From Bacteroidota bacterium (GTDB lineage: Bacteria; Bacteroidota; Bacteroidia; Flavobacteriales; Weeksellaceae): a DNA stretch of 64,000 nt. Below, piece by piece: positions 32,008 through 41,094 of the stretch. Under the pieces are notes generated by a model. That model searched no databases, was not told the origin of the DNA, and saw only the letters and a list, made by a program, of their open reading frames with translations. A program made the translations under genes and the position numbers. The number at the start of each line of letters is the position of its first letter. The stretch's first letter is position 1. The stretch spans positions 1 to 64,000 of the forward strand of contig JAEWOS010000014.1 of NCBI GenBank assembly GCA_023460855.1, read 5' to 3'.

Positions 32008-33165
32008 TTATAATTCCGGATGTCTTTTAAATTCTTTGTTTCGGTCAAAAAGGTAACGGTACGTAGCAAGTTTACGCGTAACTTCTGTGTCGAGGCTGTC
32101 CGCAATTTTCATCATTTTTGGGTTGAAATCGCCGATCCACTGCAATTCGGTAATCTGAAAATCGGTGTGTTTGCGCAGATGCTTTGTGCCTTCCCAAATC
32201 ATATAACCGTCGATTCCCGTTCTTTGCCATTCCGGAACCACGCCAAAAACAATTCCGACCATTTTCGTGTTCTTGGTGAATTTCTTCACCCACAAAAATT
32301 TAAGTTTTTCCCATAAGCCGAATTTCCCACCGAGATATTTGAACCACTGATTCAGGTCGGGGATGTTCATCCACATGGCAATCGGCTGATCATTATGATA
32401 CACGAACCAAGAAATATGCTCGTTGATTACCGGTTTCATATTTTGAAACATTTTGAGGGTTTTTGTATACTCAATTTCCTTTCCTCCGCCATGTCCGGCC
32501 CAGGCTTTATTGTATACCTCCGTAAAATCTTTTGCAAATTTTTCGAGTTGGTTTTTCTTCAAAGACTTTGCACTGATTTCCGGATTTTTGGAATGTTTCG
32601 CGTGCATCACGGTAAAAACACGTGAGACATCTCCGTGAACCGGCCTTGTGTAACAGAGCTGATTAAAATAAACCTGAAAACCATAGTTTTCGAACAGTTT
32701 CCGGTAATAAGGAAAATTGTAATTCATGCCGTATAAAGGTTCATCAAAACCTTCGGTAACGACGCCCCAGAATTTATCCCGCTCCCCAAAATTAATGGAG
32801 CCGTCCATCGCTTCCATGCCGCGTTTCTGCAGCCGTTTTTTGCAGAAATCGAAAATGAAATTTGCAGTTTCCTGATTATCGATCACGTCAAAGAAACCGA
32901 TTCCGCCGGTTGGCTGTTCGTTCTTGTATTTTTTGTTGATAAATACGGCCACTTTTCCGACCGTATCATTTTTTTCATTTTTAAAAAGAAAACGTTCACA
33001 TTCCCCCGATTTAAAGAGTTTGTTTTTTGCGGGATCGAAAACCGCTTCAATATCTTTATCCAAAGGGCGGATGTAGTTTTTGTCCTGTGCATAAAGCCTC
33101 GCCGGAAATTCCAGAAATTCTTTCCGCGACGCTGCATCCGCTACTTTTATAGCTTTCAGTTCCAT
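32008..33165 (-). CDS. YghO-like protein with GNAT fold
   Basis: A 385-aa cytosolic protein. It resembles the conserved but uncharacterised E. coli YghO group, with two acetyltransferase-like halves. The conserved segments are FLEFPARLYAQDKNYIRPLDKDIEAVFDP, DGSINFGERDKFWGVVTEGFDEPLYGMNYN and VVPEWQRTGIDGYMIWE, the last resembling an acyl-CoA-binding turn (QRTGI). Substrate unknown. It directly abuts the small membrane protein gene upstream (stop and ATG touch), so the two are co-transcribed. Confidence 0.75.
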   Translation of the reverse strand: MELKAIKVADAASRKEFLEFPARLYAQDKNYIRPLDKDIEAVFDPAKNKLFKSGECERFLFKNEKNDTVGKVAVFINKKYKNEQPTGGIGFFDVIDNQETANFIFDFCKKRLQKRGMEAMDGSINFGERDKFWGVVTEGFDEPLYGMNYNFPYYRKLFENYGFQVYFNQLCYTRPVHGDVSRVFTVMHAKHSKNPEISAKSLKKNQLEKFAKDFTEVYNKAWAGHGGGKEIEYTKTLKMFQNMKPVINEHISWFVYHNDQPIAMWMNIPDLNQWFKYLGGKFGLWEKLKFLWVKKFTKNTKMVGIVFGVVPEWQRTGIDGYMIWEGTKHLRKHTDFQITELQWIGDFNPKMMKIADSLDTEVTRKLATYRYLFDRNKEFKRHPEL

Positions 33166-33360
33166 TTATTTTTTCGCTAATTTTTCTCCAATAATTCTGA
33201 ACAAAGTTATCGCTACAGTGAAGATTGCTGCCTGCAACAACGAGTATTTAATATTTTCGGCTGCGGTTTCGGGATTTCTGTGATTCATAAAAAGCAGGCT
33301 GAGACCAAAATAAACAACGAAACTCAGCAAAACGTAGAGTATAATCTGCTTTCTTTTCAT
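33166..33360 (-). CDS. Small two-helix membrane protein
   Basis: 64 aa with two predicted transmembrane helices (IILYVLLSFVVYFGLSLLF and LLQAAIFTVAITLFRIIG) and a basic N-terminus (MKRK). The ATG at 33360 is preferred to an in-frame TTG two codons upstream, which lies in repeat-like sequence. No family recognised. Its stop touches the ATG of the YghO-like gene, which argues that it is a true coding gene and expressed with it. Confidence 0.7.
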   Translation of the reverse strand: MKRKQIILYVLLSFVVYFGLSLLFMNHRNPETAAENIKYSLLQAAIFTVAITLFRIIGEKLAKK

Positions 33361-33388
33361 TTTCAAAATTTAAAATCCCAATTTACGC
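33361..33388. repeat. Short degenerate heptanucleotide repeat
   Basis: TTTCAAA, ATTTAAA, ATCCCAA and TTTACGC run consecutively in 7-nt steps just upstream of the small membrane-protein gene, similar in unit to the arrays at 7372 and 55795. Confidence 0.4.
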
Positions 33389-33441
33389 AAAGTGCCTGAA
33401 TTGCGTGCAAACTATTCCCCTTCAAATTTTTAGGAATTACG

Positions 33442-33449
33442 TACTTTTG
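33442..33449 (+). promoter_or_regulatory. -7 promoter box for folE
   Basis: TACTTTTG, an exact TAnnTTTG match, ends 21 nt before the folE ATG. Confidence 0.62.
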
Positions 33450-33470
33450 TTACATTAATTTGGTACAGCA

Positions 33471-34136
33471 ATGGACAGTTTTGTGGATAATGACGATGAT
33501 GTTTTTACCGGGAAAGAGCACACGCCAATCAGAAGTGACGCTTTTGAACTTTCTCCGGAAGAAAAAATTGATAAAATTGAGCATCTTTTTGGCGAAATCA
33601 TGTATACTTTAGGTATGGACATGACCGACGATTCGCTGAAAGATTCACCGAAACGCGTTGCGAAAATGTATGTAAACGAAATTTTTGGAGGCCTGCTCCC
33701 ACAGAATAAACCCGGGATTTCCACCTTTTCAAACAAATACAAATATCGGCAAATGCTGGTGGAAAAAGACATCACCGTCTATTCCTTCTGCGAACATCAT
33801 TTTCTGCCGATTATCGGAAAAGCACATGTCGCTTATATTTCAAACGGTGAAGTGATCGGCCTTTCAAAAATCAACAGGCTGGTCGATTATTATGCGAAAA
33901 GACCACAGGTTCAGGAACGACTGACGATGCAGATTGTTGACGCATTGAAAGAAGCGCTCGGAACGAAAGATGTGGCCTGTATTATCGATGCCAAGCATTT
34001 GTGTGTGAACTGCCGCGGAATAAAAGACACGGCATCTTCCACAATCACAGCCGAACTCAGCGGAATTTTCCGTACCAATCCGATTACCAGACAGGAGTTT
34101 CTGCATTATGTCGGAAGCCACGCAAAACTCGACTAA
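33471..34136 (+). CDS. folE: GTP cyclohydrolase I
   Basis: Converts GTP to 7,8-dihydroneopterin triphosphate, the first step of folate (and queuosine or biopterin) synthesis. 221 aa. The Zn ligands lie in SFCEHHFLPIIG and CVNCRG, and GLSKINRLVDYYAKRPQVQERLT is the strongly conserved substrate pocket. An N-terminal acidic extension (about 30 residues) is common in this family. Own promoter at 33442; a weak hairpin overlaps the stop codon. Confidence 0.97.
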   Translation: MDSFVDNDDDVFTGKEHTPIRSDAFELSPEEKIDKIEHLFGEIMYTLGMDMTDDSLKDSPKRVAKMYVNEIFGGLLPQNKPGISTFSNKYKYRQMLVEKDITVYSFCEHHFLPIIGKAHVAYISNGEVIGLSKINRLVDYYAKRPQVQERLTMQIVDALKEALGTKDVACIIDAKHLCVNCRGIKDTASSTITAELSGIFRTNPITRQEFLHYVGSHAKLD

Positions 34137-34152
34137 TCGAGCATTTTTTTAT
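34128..34152 (+). terminator. Weak terminator overlapping the folE stop codon
   Basis: CTCGA (34128-34132) and TCGAG (34137-34141) form a 5-bp stem whose loop contains part of the folE stop, followed by CA and a seven-T run. The stem is short, so read-through into cysS is likely. Confidence 0.45.
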
Positions 34153-34177
34153 ATTTACCCTTTAACAGTTGAACCAC

Positions 34178-35644
34178 ATGAAGCTCAAAATATACAATTC
34201 CTTAACCGGGGAAAAAGAGATTTTCAAACCGATCGCAGATCCAAAAGTCGGGATGTATGTTTGCGGCCCGACTGTTTACAGCAATGTCCATCTGGGAAAT
34301 GTACGCACGTTCATGTCTTTCGACTTTATTTACCGTACGCTCACTTTTTTCGGATATCAGGTTCGTTATGTCAGAAATATTACAGACGCCGGGCATTTAA
34401 CGGATGATGGCGACGTGAATAACGACCGATTTGTAAAGCAGTCGCGCCTCGAAAAACTGGAGCCGATGGAAATTGTACAGAAATATACTGTTGATTTTCA
34501 CAAGGTGCTGGAAATTTTCAACCTGTTGCCGCCAACAATTGAACCTACCGCAACAGGACATATTATGGAGCAGATCGAGCTTACACAGAAATTGCACGAT
34601 GAAGGTTTTGCCTATGAAAGTAATGGCTCGGTTTATTTTGATGTAGCCGAATACAACAGTCGCGGTTTGAATTACGGGGAGCTTTCCAAAAGAAATATTG
34701 ACGAACTTTTCAGCAACACGCGCGCTTTGGACGGTCAGGACGAAAAGAAAAATCCACAGGATTTTGCACTTTGGAAGGCCGCTTCTCCTGTTCATATCAT
34801 GCGCTGGAATTCGCCGTGGGGAGAAGGTTTCCCGGGTTGGCATCTGGAATGTACGGCAATGTCAACGAAATATTTAGGCGAAACTTTTGATATTCACGGT
34901 GGCGGACTCGATCTGAAATTTCCGCATCACGAATGTGAAATCGCACAGGGGAAAGCCTGCAACGGATCAGCGCCGGTAAATTACTGGATGCATGCGAATA
35001 TGCTTACGATGAACGGGCAAAGAATGAGCAAGTCGACAGGTAATTATATTCTGCCAATGGAACTCGTTTCAGGTGAAAATGATTTTTTTGAAAAGGCATT
35101 TCATCCTTCAATAGTGCGTTTCTGCTTTATGCAGGCGCATTACCGAAGTGTGTTGGATATTTCTAATGACGCCATGATTGCTGCCGAAAAAGGTTTTCAC
35201 AGAATGATGGAAGCGATGAAGGCATTGTCCGGAATTTCAGCGGCTAAAGGTGAAACAACCGGTTTTGAATTGAAATCATGGAAGGATAAATGTTATGATG
35301 CACTTCTTGACGATTTTAATTCGCCCGTGCTGATCGCGCATATTTTCGAAGCGGTGAAATTTATTTTTGCTCTGAAAGACGGTAAAGAAAGCATTTCTGA
35401 AGATGATCTGGAAGAATTCCGCTCGCTGATGAACGGATTTCTGTTTGAAATTTTAGGACTTCAGCAGCCGGAAGAAAACAACAGTGAAAAACTCGATCAG
35501 ACGCTGAAAGTCTTAATCGATTTGCGAAATCAGGCGAGAAAAAGCAGAAATTTTCAACTTTCTGATCAGATTCGCGATCAGCTATTGGAGCACGGCATCG
35601 AACTGAAAGACGGCCGGGAAGGTACCACTTATGTTTTTCAGTAA
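34178..35644 (+). CDS. cysS: Cysteinyl-tRNA synthetase
   Basis: Charges tRNA-Cys. 488 aa, class I synthetase. The HIGH-like motif is VHLGNVRT after the zinc Cys in YVCGPTVY. Further zinc ligands are in WHLECTAMS and KFPHHECEIAQ. KMSKS is present as RMSKSTGN. The anticodon-binding C-terminal DALR-like part contains RNQARKSRNFQLSDQIRDQL. The ATG at 34178 is preferred over an in-frame TTG three codons upstream. It begins 41 nt after folE and ends at its own terminator. Confidence 0.97.
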   Translation: MKLKIYNSLTGEKEIFKPIADPKVGMYVCGPTVYSNVHLGNVRTFMSFDFIYRTLTFFGYQVRYVRNITDAGHLTDDGDVNNDRFVKQSRLEKLEPMEIVQKYTVDFHKVLEIFNLLPPTIEPTATGHIMEQIELTQKLHDEGFAYESNGSVYFDVAEYNSRGLNYGELSKRNIDELFSNTRALDGQDEKKNPQDFALWKAASPVHIMRWNSPWGEGFPGWHLECTAMSTKYLGETFDIHGGGLDLKFPHHECEIAQGKACNGSAPVNYWMHANMLTMNGQRMSKSTGNYILPMELVSGENDFFEKAFHPSIVRFCFMQAHYRSVLDISNDAMIAAEKGFHRMMEAMKALSGISAAKGETTGFELKSWKDKCYDALLDDFNSPVLIAHIFEAVKFIFALKDGKESISEDDLEEFRSLMNGFLFEILGLQQPEENNSEKLDQTLKVLIDLRNQARKSRNFQLSDQIRDQLLEHGIELKDGREGTTYVFQ

Positions 35645-35668
35645 ATTCTGATGCAGTTATAAGAAAAG

Positions 35669-35697
35669 AAGTTGGGTTTTGTTGCTCAACTTTTTTT
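35669..35697 (+). terminator. Intrinsic terminator of cysS
   Basis: An 8-bp stem (AAGTTGGG at 35669-35676 with CTCAACTT at 35685-35692, one G.T pair), then a T run. Confidence 0.75.
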
Positions 35698-35719
35698 ATT
35701 TAATTGAGAATGTTTCAGA

Positions 35720-35727
35720 TACATTTG
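35720..35727 (+). promoter_or_regulatory. -7 promoter box for the T9SS cargo gene
   Basis: TACATTTG, an exact consensus match, ends 38 nt before the ATG at 35766. The TTG at 35704 is too close (13 nt) to serve as -33. Confidence 0.5.
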
Positions 35728-35765
35728 TTAATTTAGTATCACCAAACCAAACAAAAATTAACATT

Positions 35766-36926
35766 ATGAAAAAAATTCTCCTTCCTCTCGCAGCGCTTCT
35801 TGTAGGCACTACAGCCGGCGCACAGGATATATTTGCGCTTACCGGCAAAAACACGCCTAACATTGTCTTCAATGATTTTCGCCCCGTAGATTTTGCCAAA
35901 GGCACATCCGGAAAAGCAGTTTTTGATGTGAATTCTGTTCCGGTGGTGTATTCAGAAGCGCGGAAAATGACGGTTACTGAAGATAAAAATACGTTCAACA
36001 ATTCACAGGCTCCTGCAATGGCAACACTTGCGCTTGATGCTACAGGTTCCGAGCTGATTTATATGCCGATGTATTCCACAAATATTTACGCACTGAATCT
36101 CGCTACAAAGAAAATTACCCTGATTGAAAATTCCGTGGTGAAGACCACTTCCTGCAATCTGAATTCTCATTTTACCAGAATGACGCTTGGTGCTGACGGA
36201 AATATTTATGCGATGACGAATTCCGGCTCCCAGTTAATACAGATCGTAAAAAAGAACGGATCATATCAGGTTTTTGATCTGGGAACTATAAAAGATGCGG
36301 CTTCAAACGGAAATAATTCAATCGAAATTATGCAGTCTGGTTTTGGAGGTGATATGGTTGCTGATGCCAATGGTGATCTGTATGTATTATCTGCTTCAGG
36401 AAATATTTTCCGCGTGGCAACGAAAACGCGTACTGCCGAATTCATGGGAAAAATATCTGCACTTCCGGAAAATTTTTCACTGAATGGAGCAGCAGTAAAT
36501 GCAGAAGGAAAAGTAGTGATTGCAAGTGCAAAAGCGCTGGGCTTCTATGAAGTTGACATGAATGATCTTTCGGCAAAACAGATTTCTTTCAGCGAAAATC
36601 TGAACATCTACGATTTGGCGAGTAATATGATGGTGAACGAAAAAAGAGCTGTTTCACCTGCTTTTACCGGAGTAGATATCTATCCGACTTTCGTGAATGA
36701 AGGCTTCCTGAATGTAAAACTGGCAGATAAAAAACTGAAAGGAAACGTTACCGTTGAAATTTTTAACAGCGGAGGAATCACATCCTTAAAGCAGACTTTG
36801 AACGCCGGTTCCAGAAATGCTGAACATAAAATTGAACTGAACGGGCTGCTTTCCGGAATGTACGTTGTAACTGTTCAGGATGAAGCGGGCAACCAGGTTC
36901 TTACCAAAAAAATTATCGTAAAGTAA
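35766..36926 (+). CDS. Secreted T9SS type A sorting domain protein
   Basis: 386 aa. A Sec signal peptide (MKKILLPLAALLVGTTAGA) is followed by a body with a beta-propeller-like pattern (repeated 'GADGNIYAMT', 'DANGDLYVLS', 'NAEGKVVIAS' strands, residues 120-280). The C-terminal type IX sorting domain (about 310-386) is recognised by PTFVNEGFLNVKL, VEIFNSGG and LLSGMYVVTVQDEAG ending in KKIIVK. It would be exported through the outer membrane by T9SS and either anchored or released. Function unknown. Own promoter and terminator. Confidence 0.9.
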   Translation: MKKILLPLAALLVGTTAGAQDIFALTGKNTPNIVFNDFRPVDFAKGTSGKAVFDVNSVPVVYSEARKMTVTEDKNTFNNSQAPAMATLALDATGSELIYMPMYSTNIYALNLATKKITLIENSVVKTTSCNLNSHFTRMTLGADGNIYAMTNSGSQLIQIVKKNGSYQVFDLGTIKDAASNGNNSIEIMQSGFGGDMVADANGDLYVLSASGNIFRVATKTRTAEFMGKISALPENFSLNGAAVNAEGKVVIASAKALGFYEVDMNDLSAKQISFSENLNIYDLASNMMVNEKRAVSPAFTGVDIYPTFVNEGFLNVKLADKKLKGNVTVEIFNSGGITSLKQTLNAGSRNAEHKIELNGLLSGMYVVTVQDEAGNQVLTKKIIVK

Positions 36927-36950
36927 ATATTGCACGAACTGACAACACAG

Positions 36951-36978
36951 GTCCTCCCGTTTCGCGGGAGGACTTTTT
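36951..36978 (+). terminator. Intrinsic terminator of the T9SS cargo gene
   Basis: A perfect 9-bp stem (GTCCTCCCG at 36951-36959 with CGGGAGGAC at 36965-36973), a 5-base loop, then a five-T run. Confidence 0.93.
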
Positions 36979-37078
36979 CGTTTGGCAGCAACTCCCGAAT
37001 TTAACCCAAAATTTACCTAAAATCTTTTCAGCACCGATGAATAATAACTAAATTGCAGGAGGTTACAATTTAAGATAG

Positions 37079-39727
37079 ATGAAGTTATATTTTAATGTCA
37101 ACTATAAACCAACCGGGGAAGAATCGCTGAATGTCATCATTCAGGAAAAAGGTCAGGATCTGGTACACAGTTTAAAGTATACGGACAACGGAAACTGGTC
37201 TGCGGAAGTAGATTATTTTTCCCGCGATATCAGCTATTTCTATCAGGTGCTTGACGCTGCAGAAAATGTAACCGAGACGGAGCCGGCTCCGCACAGGCTT
37301 CACTTCCCGCACAACATTAAGGAATTCAGGATTTTCGATACCTGGAACAAAAAGAATTTCCCGGAAAATTATCTGAATAATAAAGTGTTCCTGAACAGCA
37401 TCGGCAGTAAGAAATTCTCAAAACTTACGCCTTTAATCAGGCATACACACTGGTTCCGCATTGAAGCGCCGCTTTACAGGCCGGAATGGCAAATGGTCAT
37501 AATGGGAAATGATGATGCGCTCGGAATGTGGGACGATCCTGTCCCGATGCTTCAGACAGAGCCCGGAGTTTGGGAAATTGCTGTAGAAATCACCAATCCG
37601 CATTTTGTTCAGTACAAATATGCGGTACAGCATGTAGAAACCGGTGAAATAATTGTTACAGAATACGGTGATAACCGCTGGGCAGTGCCGAATGCAGAGG
37701 AAAATATTCTGCTCATCAAATCTGATCATTATTTCCGATACGAAATAGGCCAGCTTTACCGCGCTGCCGGAGTTGCAATACCTGTTTTTTCGCTGCGGAC
37801 AGAACAGGGTTTTGGCGTGGGAGAATTTTCAGATCTTAAAATTTTTGGCGACTGGGCAAAAGCCTGTAATATCGGAATAATCCAGACTTTGCCTGTTAAT
37901 GATACCACAACGGATTATTCGTGGAAGGACAACTATCCGTATTCTGCGATTTCAGTATATGCGCTTCATCCGCAATACCTGAGTCTCGAAAATATCAATT
38001 TAAAATTTCCGGCCGGAAAAAAGGAAGCGTTTGAACAGAAGCGGAGAGAACTCAACGAACAGCAAGCCGTTGATTATGATGAAATGATTACGGAAAAGTG
38101 GAAATTTATCCGGATTATTTTTGAAGAGCATAAAACGAAACTGCTGAAAGACCGTGCTTTCACGAAATTCCGCAAAGAGAACGAATCGTGGCTTTATCCG
38201 TACGCCGCTTTTTGTGTGCAGCGCGATAAATACAAAACCTCCGATTTCCAGAGCTGGAAAACACATAAAAAATATATAGCCGGAAAAGTAGCGCCAATTT
38301 TCACCCCGAAAAATAAAGATTATGAAAGTGCGATGCTTCACTGTTGGGTGCAGTATCAGCTACACCTGCAGTTGAAAGATGCAGTGGATTATCTGCACAG
38401 CCTGAACATTTCCGTGAAAGGGGATCTTCCGATCGGTGTCAGCAGAAATTCCGTGGAAGCATGGACAGAACCGGAGCTTTTTAACCTTGATTTTCAGACC
38501 GGAGCACCGCCTGATCAGTTTTCTGAACTGGGTCAGAACTGGGGTTTCCCTACCTACAACTGGCAGAAAATGGCGGAAGACGGTTTTCAGTGGTGGAAAA
38601 ACAGATTCCGTGCACTGGAACAGTATTTCGATGCGATGCGAATCGATCATATTCTGGGGTTTTTTAGAATCTGGAATATTCGGGCCGATGCGGTACAGGG
38701 AATTCTGGGATATTTCTCTCCGGCTGTGCCTGTTACAGAAGAAGAATTCGAAGAAAGAGGCGTTCCGTTCAGTTTCAGCAGATATTGTAAGCCATTTATT
38801 ACGGTAGAAATACTGGCTTCGGGTTTCGCGAACGAAAAGGACGCTGTGCAGAATCAGTTCATGACTGAAAATGCGGATGGCAGTCTGGAGTTCAAGCCGG
38901 AGTTTGACAGTCAGCGTAAAATAAAGGCATATTTTGATACACATCCAATGCCTGAACTCGAGGAGAAAATGCTGAGTCTGGCTGCAAATGTTCTTTTTCT
39001 GGCCGAAGAAAAAGATGGGGAAACAGTTTATCACCCAAGATTTTTTCTGTACAATACGTCAAGTTATCATCATTTATCAGACCGCGAAAAGAGCAAGCTG
39101 TACAAGCTTTATACAGACTATTTTTTTGAAAGACAGGATGATCTCTGGTACAGATCGGCTATGGAAAAACTGCCGGTTTTGCTTCATTCCACAGATATGC
39201 TGATTTGCGGTGAAGATCTTGGTCTCGTTCCGAAATCTGTACCTGCAATAATGGAAGAACTGGGAATTACTGCTTTAAAAGTTCAGCGAATGCCGGCAGA
39301 CAATATTCCGTATTACGATCCGCGATATGCGCCTTATCTTAATGTGGTGACCACTTCTACGCACGATACTTCTACACTGCGTCAGTGGTGGCTTGAAGAC
39401 CGGGGACTCAGCGTAAAATATTTTCATGAGCAGCTGGTTCAGCAGCACGGAACAGCACCGGGAGAGTTGGTTCCGGCGCTTGCAGAAATTATTTTGAAGC
39501 AGCATCTGTATAATGAGGCAATGCTTGCTATATTTCCACTGCAGGACTTGCTTGCTGCAGATAGTGAACTGCGTAATCCTGATTTTGATGCCGAAAGAAT
39601 CAATGTTCCGTCTAATTTTCCGCACAACTGGAATTACAGAATGCATATGACAGTTGAAGAATTGCTGAAAGCAAACGATTTCAATTCGAAAATAGGCTAC
39701 TGGATTGAGAATTCCGGAAGAAAATAA
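37079..39727 (+). CDS. malQ: 4-alpha-glucanotransferase with two N-terminal starch-binding domains
   Basis: Transfers alpha-1,4-glucan segments; a GH77 amylomaltase/DPE2-like enzyme. 882 aa, which is larger than E. coli MalQ (about 690 aa) because of two CBM20-type domains at the N-terminus (about 1-100 and 130-235, with YKPTGEESLNV and MGNDDALGMWDD...PVPMLQTEPGVWE). The catalytic GH77 domain follows, with MRIDHILGFFRIW (nucleophile Asp), ICGEDLGLVP (acid/base Glu) and TTSTHDTSTLRQWW (stabilising Asp). No signal peptide, hence cytosolic, acting on glycogen or maltodextrin. A Shine-Dalgarno-like AGGAGG sits 16 nt upstream, too far to be ideal. Confidence 0.94.
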   Translation: MKLYFNVNYKPTGEESLNVIIQEKGQDLVHSLKYTDNGNWSAEVDYFSRDISYFYQVLDAAENVTETEPAPHRLHFPHNIKEFRIFDTWNKKNFPENYLNNKVFLNSIGSKKFSKLTPLIRHTHWFRIEAPLYRPEWQMVIMGNDDALGMWDDPVPMLQTEPGVWEIAVEITNPHFVQYKYAVQHVETGEIIVTEYGDNRWAVPNAEENILLIKSDHYFRYEIGQLYRAAGVAIPVFSLRTEQGFGVGEFSDLKIFGDWAKACNIGIIQTLPVNDTTTDYSWKDNYPYSAISVYALHPQYLSLENINLKFPAGKKEAFEQKRRELNEQQAVDYDEMITEKWKFIRIIFEEHKTKLLKDRAFTKFRKENESWLYPYAAFCVQRDKYKTSDFQSWKTHKKYIAGKVAPIFTPKNKDYESAMLHCWVQYQLHLQLKDAVDYLHSLNISVKGDLPIGVSRNSVEAWTEPELFNLDFQTGAPPDQFSELGQNWGFPTYNWQKMAEDGFQWWKNRFRALEQYFDAMRIDHILGFFRIWNIRADAVQGILGYFSPAVPVTEEEFEERGVPFSFSRYCKPFITVEILASGFANEKDAVQNQFMTENADGSLEFKPEFDSQRKIKAYFDTHPMPELEEKMLSLAANVLFLAEEKDGETVYHPRFFLYNTSSYHHLSDREKSKLYKLYTDYFFERQDDLWYRSAMEKLPVLLHSTDMLICGEDLGLVPKSVPAIMEELGITALKVQRMPADNIPYYDPRYAPYLNVVTTSTHDTSTLRQWWLEDRGLSVKYFHEQLVQQHGTAPGELVPALAEIILKQHLYNEAMLAIFPLQDLLAADSELRNPDFDAERINVPSNFPHNWNYRMHMTVEELLKANDFNSKIGYWIENSGRK

Positions 39728-39880
39728 TCTGTTTGGTTATCAGACTGTTACCGGATTTGCAGTTTCTGTTTCAAACTTTCATTTAACTTATATTTTTATC
39801 TGTAATCAAAGAATCAGGAAAGAAGTTTTACCTGAATAAGGACTTTCTGCCCGGTTTTAAACAAATAAAAATATTATACA

Positions 39881-40987
39881 ATGAAAAAAATACTTTTTGG
39901 ACTATCTTTAGCTGTCGGCACGCTCATATCGGCGCAGTATTATCCGCAGGGCGGCTACAGCAACCATTATCCGCAATACGGAACTTATCAGAACGATAAT
40001 TTCTATTTTCCGGAGGATTATTATTACGAATATCCTGAAGATTATTACGATGACGGTTATTATCAGAATTTTTATAACGATTATAATCAAAGCATCGTCA
40101 ATATCAACTGGAACGCATTTTTCCGTCAGGTAAAGCTTTCCAGACCGCAAATCACGATGATTCTAGATCTGAACAGGCAGTTTCCTTCTTTTTATTCCTG
40201 GAATTCTTATTACCGCATGAATCCAAACAGATGGTGGTATGACAGATTCTACGCGCTGGAAAGAATTATGGGGCCGCAGATTTTTATCGTCTTCCAGAAC
40301 AGTTTTTACAACGGCTACAGTCCGGTAAATTATTACAACAATTACTGGTACGATTATTACAGACCGAGATATCACGTAAGACCGGCTTACGCAAATATCA
40401 ATATCAATATTTTCCGGGTGGACAGAAATGTTTATCACCGACATGTAGGCTCAAACTACGGCTGGAATCAGCCAAGAGACAATTCTTACCGGGGAAGTTT
40501 CCGCGGCAATAACAACAACAGCGGATTGAGAACCGGAACAAATTCGAACAGCGGATTTGGTGTTCAGAACAGAAATCAGGCCCGTAACAACAGCGGATTC
40601 AGAAATTCCCAAAGCCAGTCTGCAGCTAACAATGGAGGATTGAGAAACGGAAGTTCTTCTGCTTCAAGTTCTACGCCGAGATCCGTTCCAAAAAATAACA
40701 GCGGACTAAGACCGAATAGTGCGAATCAGGGACAGGTTTATTCTACGCCGCGTACAACGCCTAGGGCGAGTTCTTCAAGGCCGACGAATTCAAGACCTGC
40801 GCAGGTTTACACAGCGCCAAGAACCGCTCCGTCTAATCAGAACGGAATCCGTGGCGGAAGCAGAAATAATGGAAGTATCCGTACGGAAAGCAGACAGCAG
40901 TCGCAGCCAAGAATGCAGGCGCCGTCCAGAAGTGTGGACAGAGGTAGTTCGTCAGGAAGCAGAGGATTCAGGCTCACAGCAAATTAA
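39881..40987 (+). CDS. Secreted Tyr-rich protein with cationic Asn/Ser-rich disordered tail
   Basis: 368 aa. A signal peptide (MKKILFGLSLAVGTLISA) is followed by a very Tyr/Asp/Gly-rich stretch (about 19-70). A folded-looking middle (about 75-200) follows, with NWNAFFRQVKLSRPQITMILDLNRQFPSFYSWN and WWYDRFYALERIMGPQIF. The tail (about 200-368) is low-complexity: Asn, Ser, Arg, Gly and Pro with recurring NNSGLR/NSGFR/NGGLR units and a QVYSTPRTTPR / QVYTAPRTAPS pair. It is a basic, probably disordered, exported protein. No known family recognised; no enzymatic motif. Ends at a clear terminator. Confidence 0.8.
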   Translation: MKKILFGLSLAVGTLISAQYYPQGGYSNHYPQYGTYQNDNFYFPEDYYYEYPEDYYDDGYYQNFYNDYNQSIVNINWNAFFRQVKLSRPQITMILDLNRQFPSFYSWNSYYRMNPNRWWYDRFYALERIMGPQIFIVFQNSFYNGYSPVNYYNNYWYDYYRPRYHVRPAYANININIFRVDRNVYHRHVGSNYGWNQPRDNSYRGSFRGNNNNSGLRTGTNSNSGFGVQNRNQARNNSGFRNSQSQSAANNGGLRNGSSSASSSTPRSVPKNNSGLRPNSANQGQVYSTPRTTPRASSSRPTNSRPAQVYTAPRTAPSNQNGIRGGSRNNGSIRTESRQQSQPRMQAPSRSVDRGSSSGSRGFRLTAN

Positions 40988-41010
40988 AAGCACAATTCTA
41001 TATATTGACG

Positions 41011-41034
41011 GGACAGCTTAGGCTGTCCTTTTTT
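41011..41034 (+). terminator. Intrinsic terminator of the Tyr-rich secreted protein gene
   Basis: A perfect 7-bp stem, GGACAGC (41011-41017) and GCTGTCC (41022-41028), with a TTAG tetraloop and a T run. Confidence 0.88.
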
Positions 41035-41082
41035 GTGAACATTTGTTAACCGGAATCATGAGTGTTTAAATAATTGTAATGT

Positions 41083-41090
41083 TAATTTTG
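41083..41090 (+). promoter_or_regulatory. -7 promoter box for the glycosyltransferase, possible leaderless start
   Basis: TAATTTTG, an exact consensus match, lies just 4 nt before the ATG at 41095, so transcription would begin at or beside the start codon. Confidence 0.5.
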
Positions 41091-41094
41091 TCTG

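Noticed and set aside
37057..37062. AGGAGG Shine-Dalgarno-like site before the glucanotransferase
   Set aside because: It is 16 nt from the ATG, too distant for normal initiation, and such sites are hardly used in this phylum. Probably chance.
38360..39034. 224-codon minus-strand open frame opposite the glucanotransferase
   Set aside because: Shadow of the conserved GH77 catalytic core; composition is unlike a protein (rich in Phe, Arg, Ile by complement) and it lacks motifs.
40500..40980. CRISPR-like or tandem DNA array in the low-complexity gene end
   Set aside because: Repetition is at the amino-acid level (Asn/Ser/Arg-rich units) with no constant repeat and spacer lengths; it is a coding low-complexity region.
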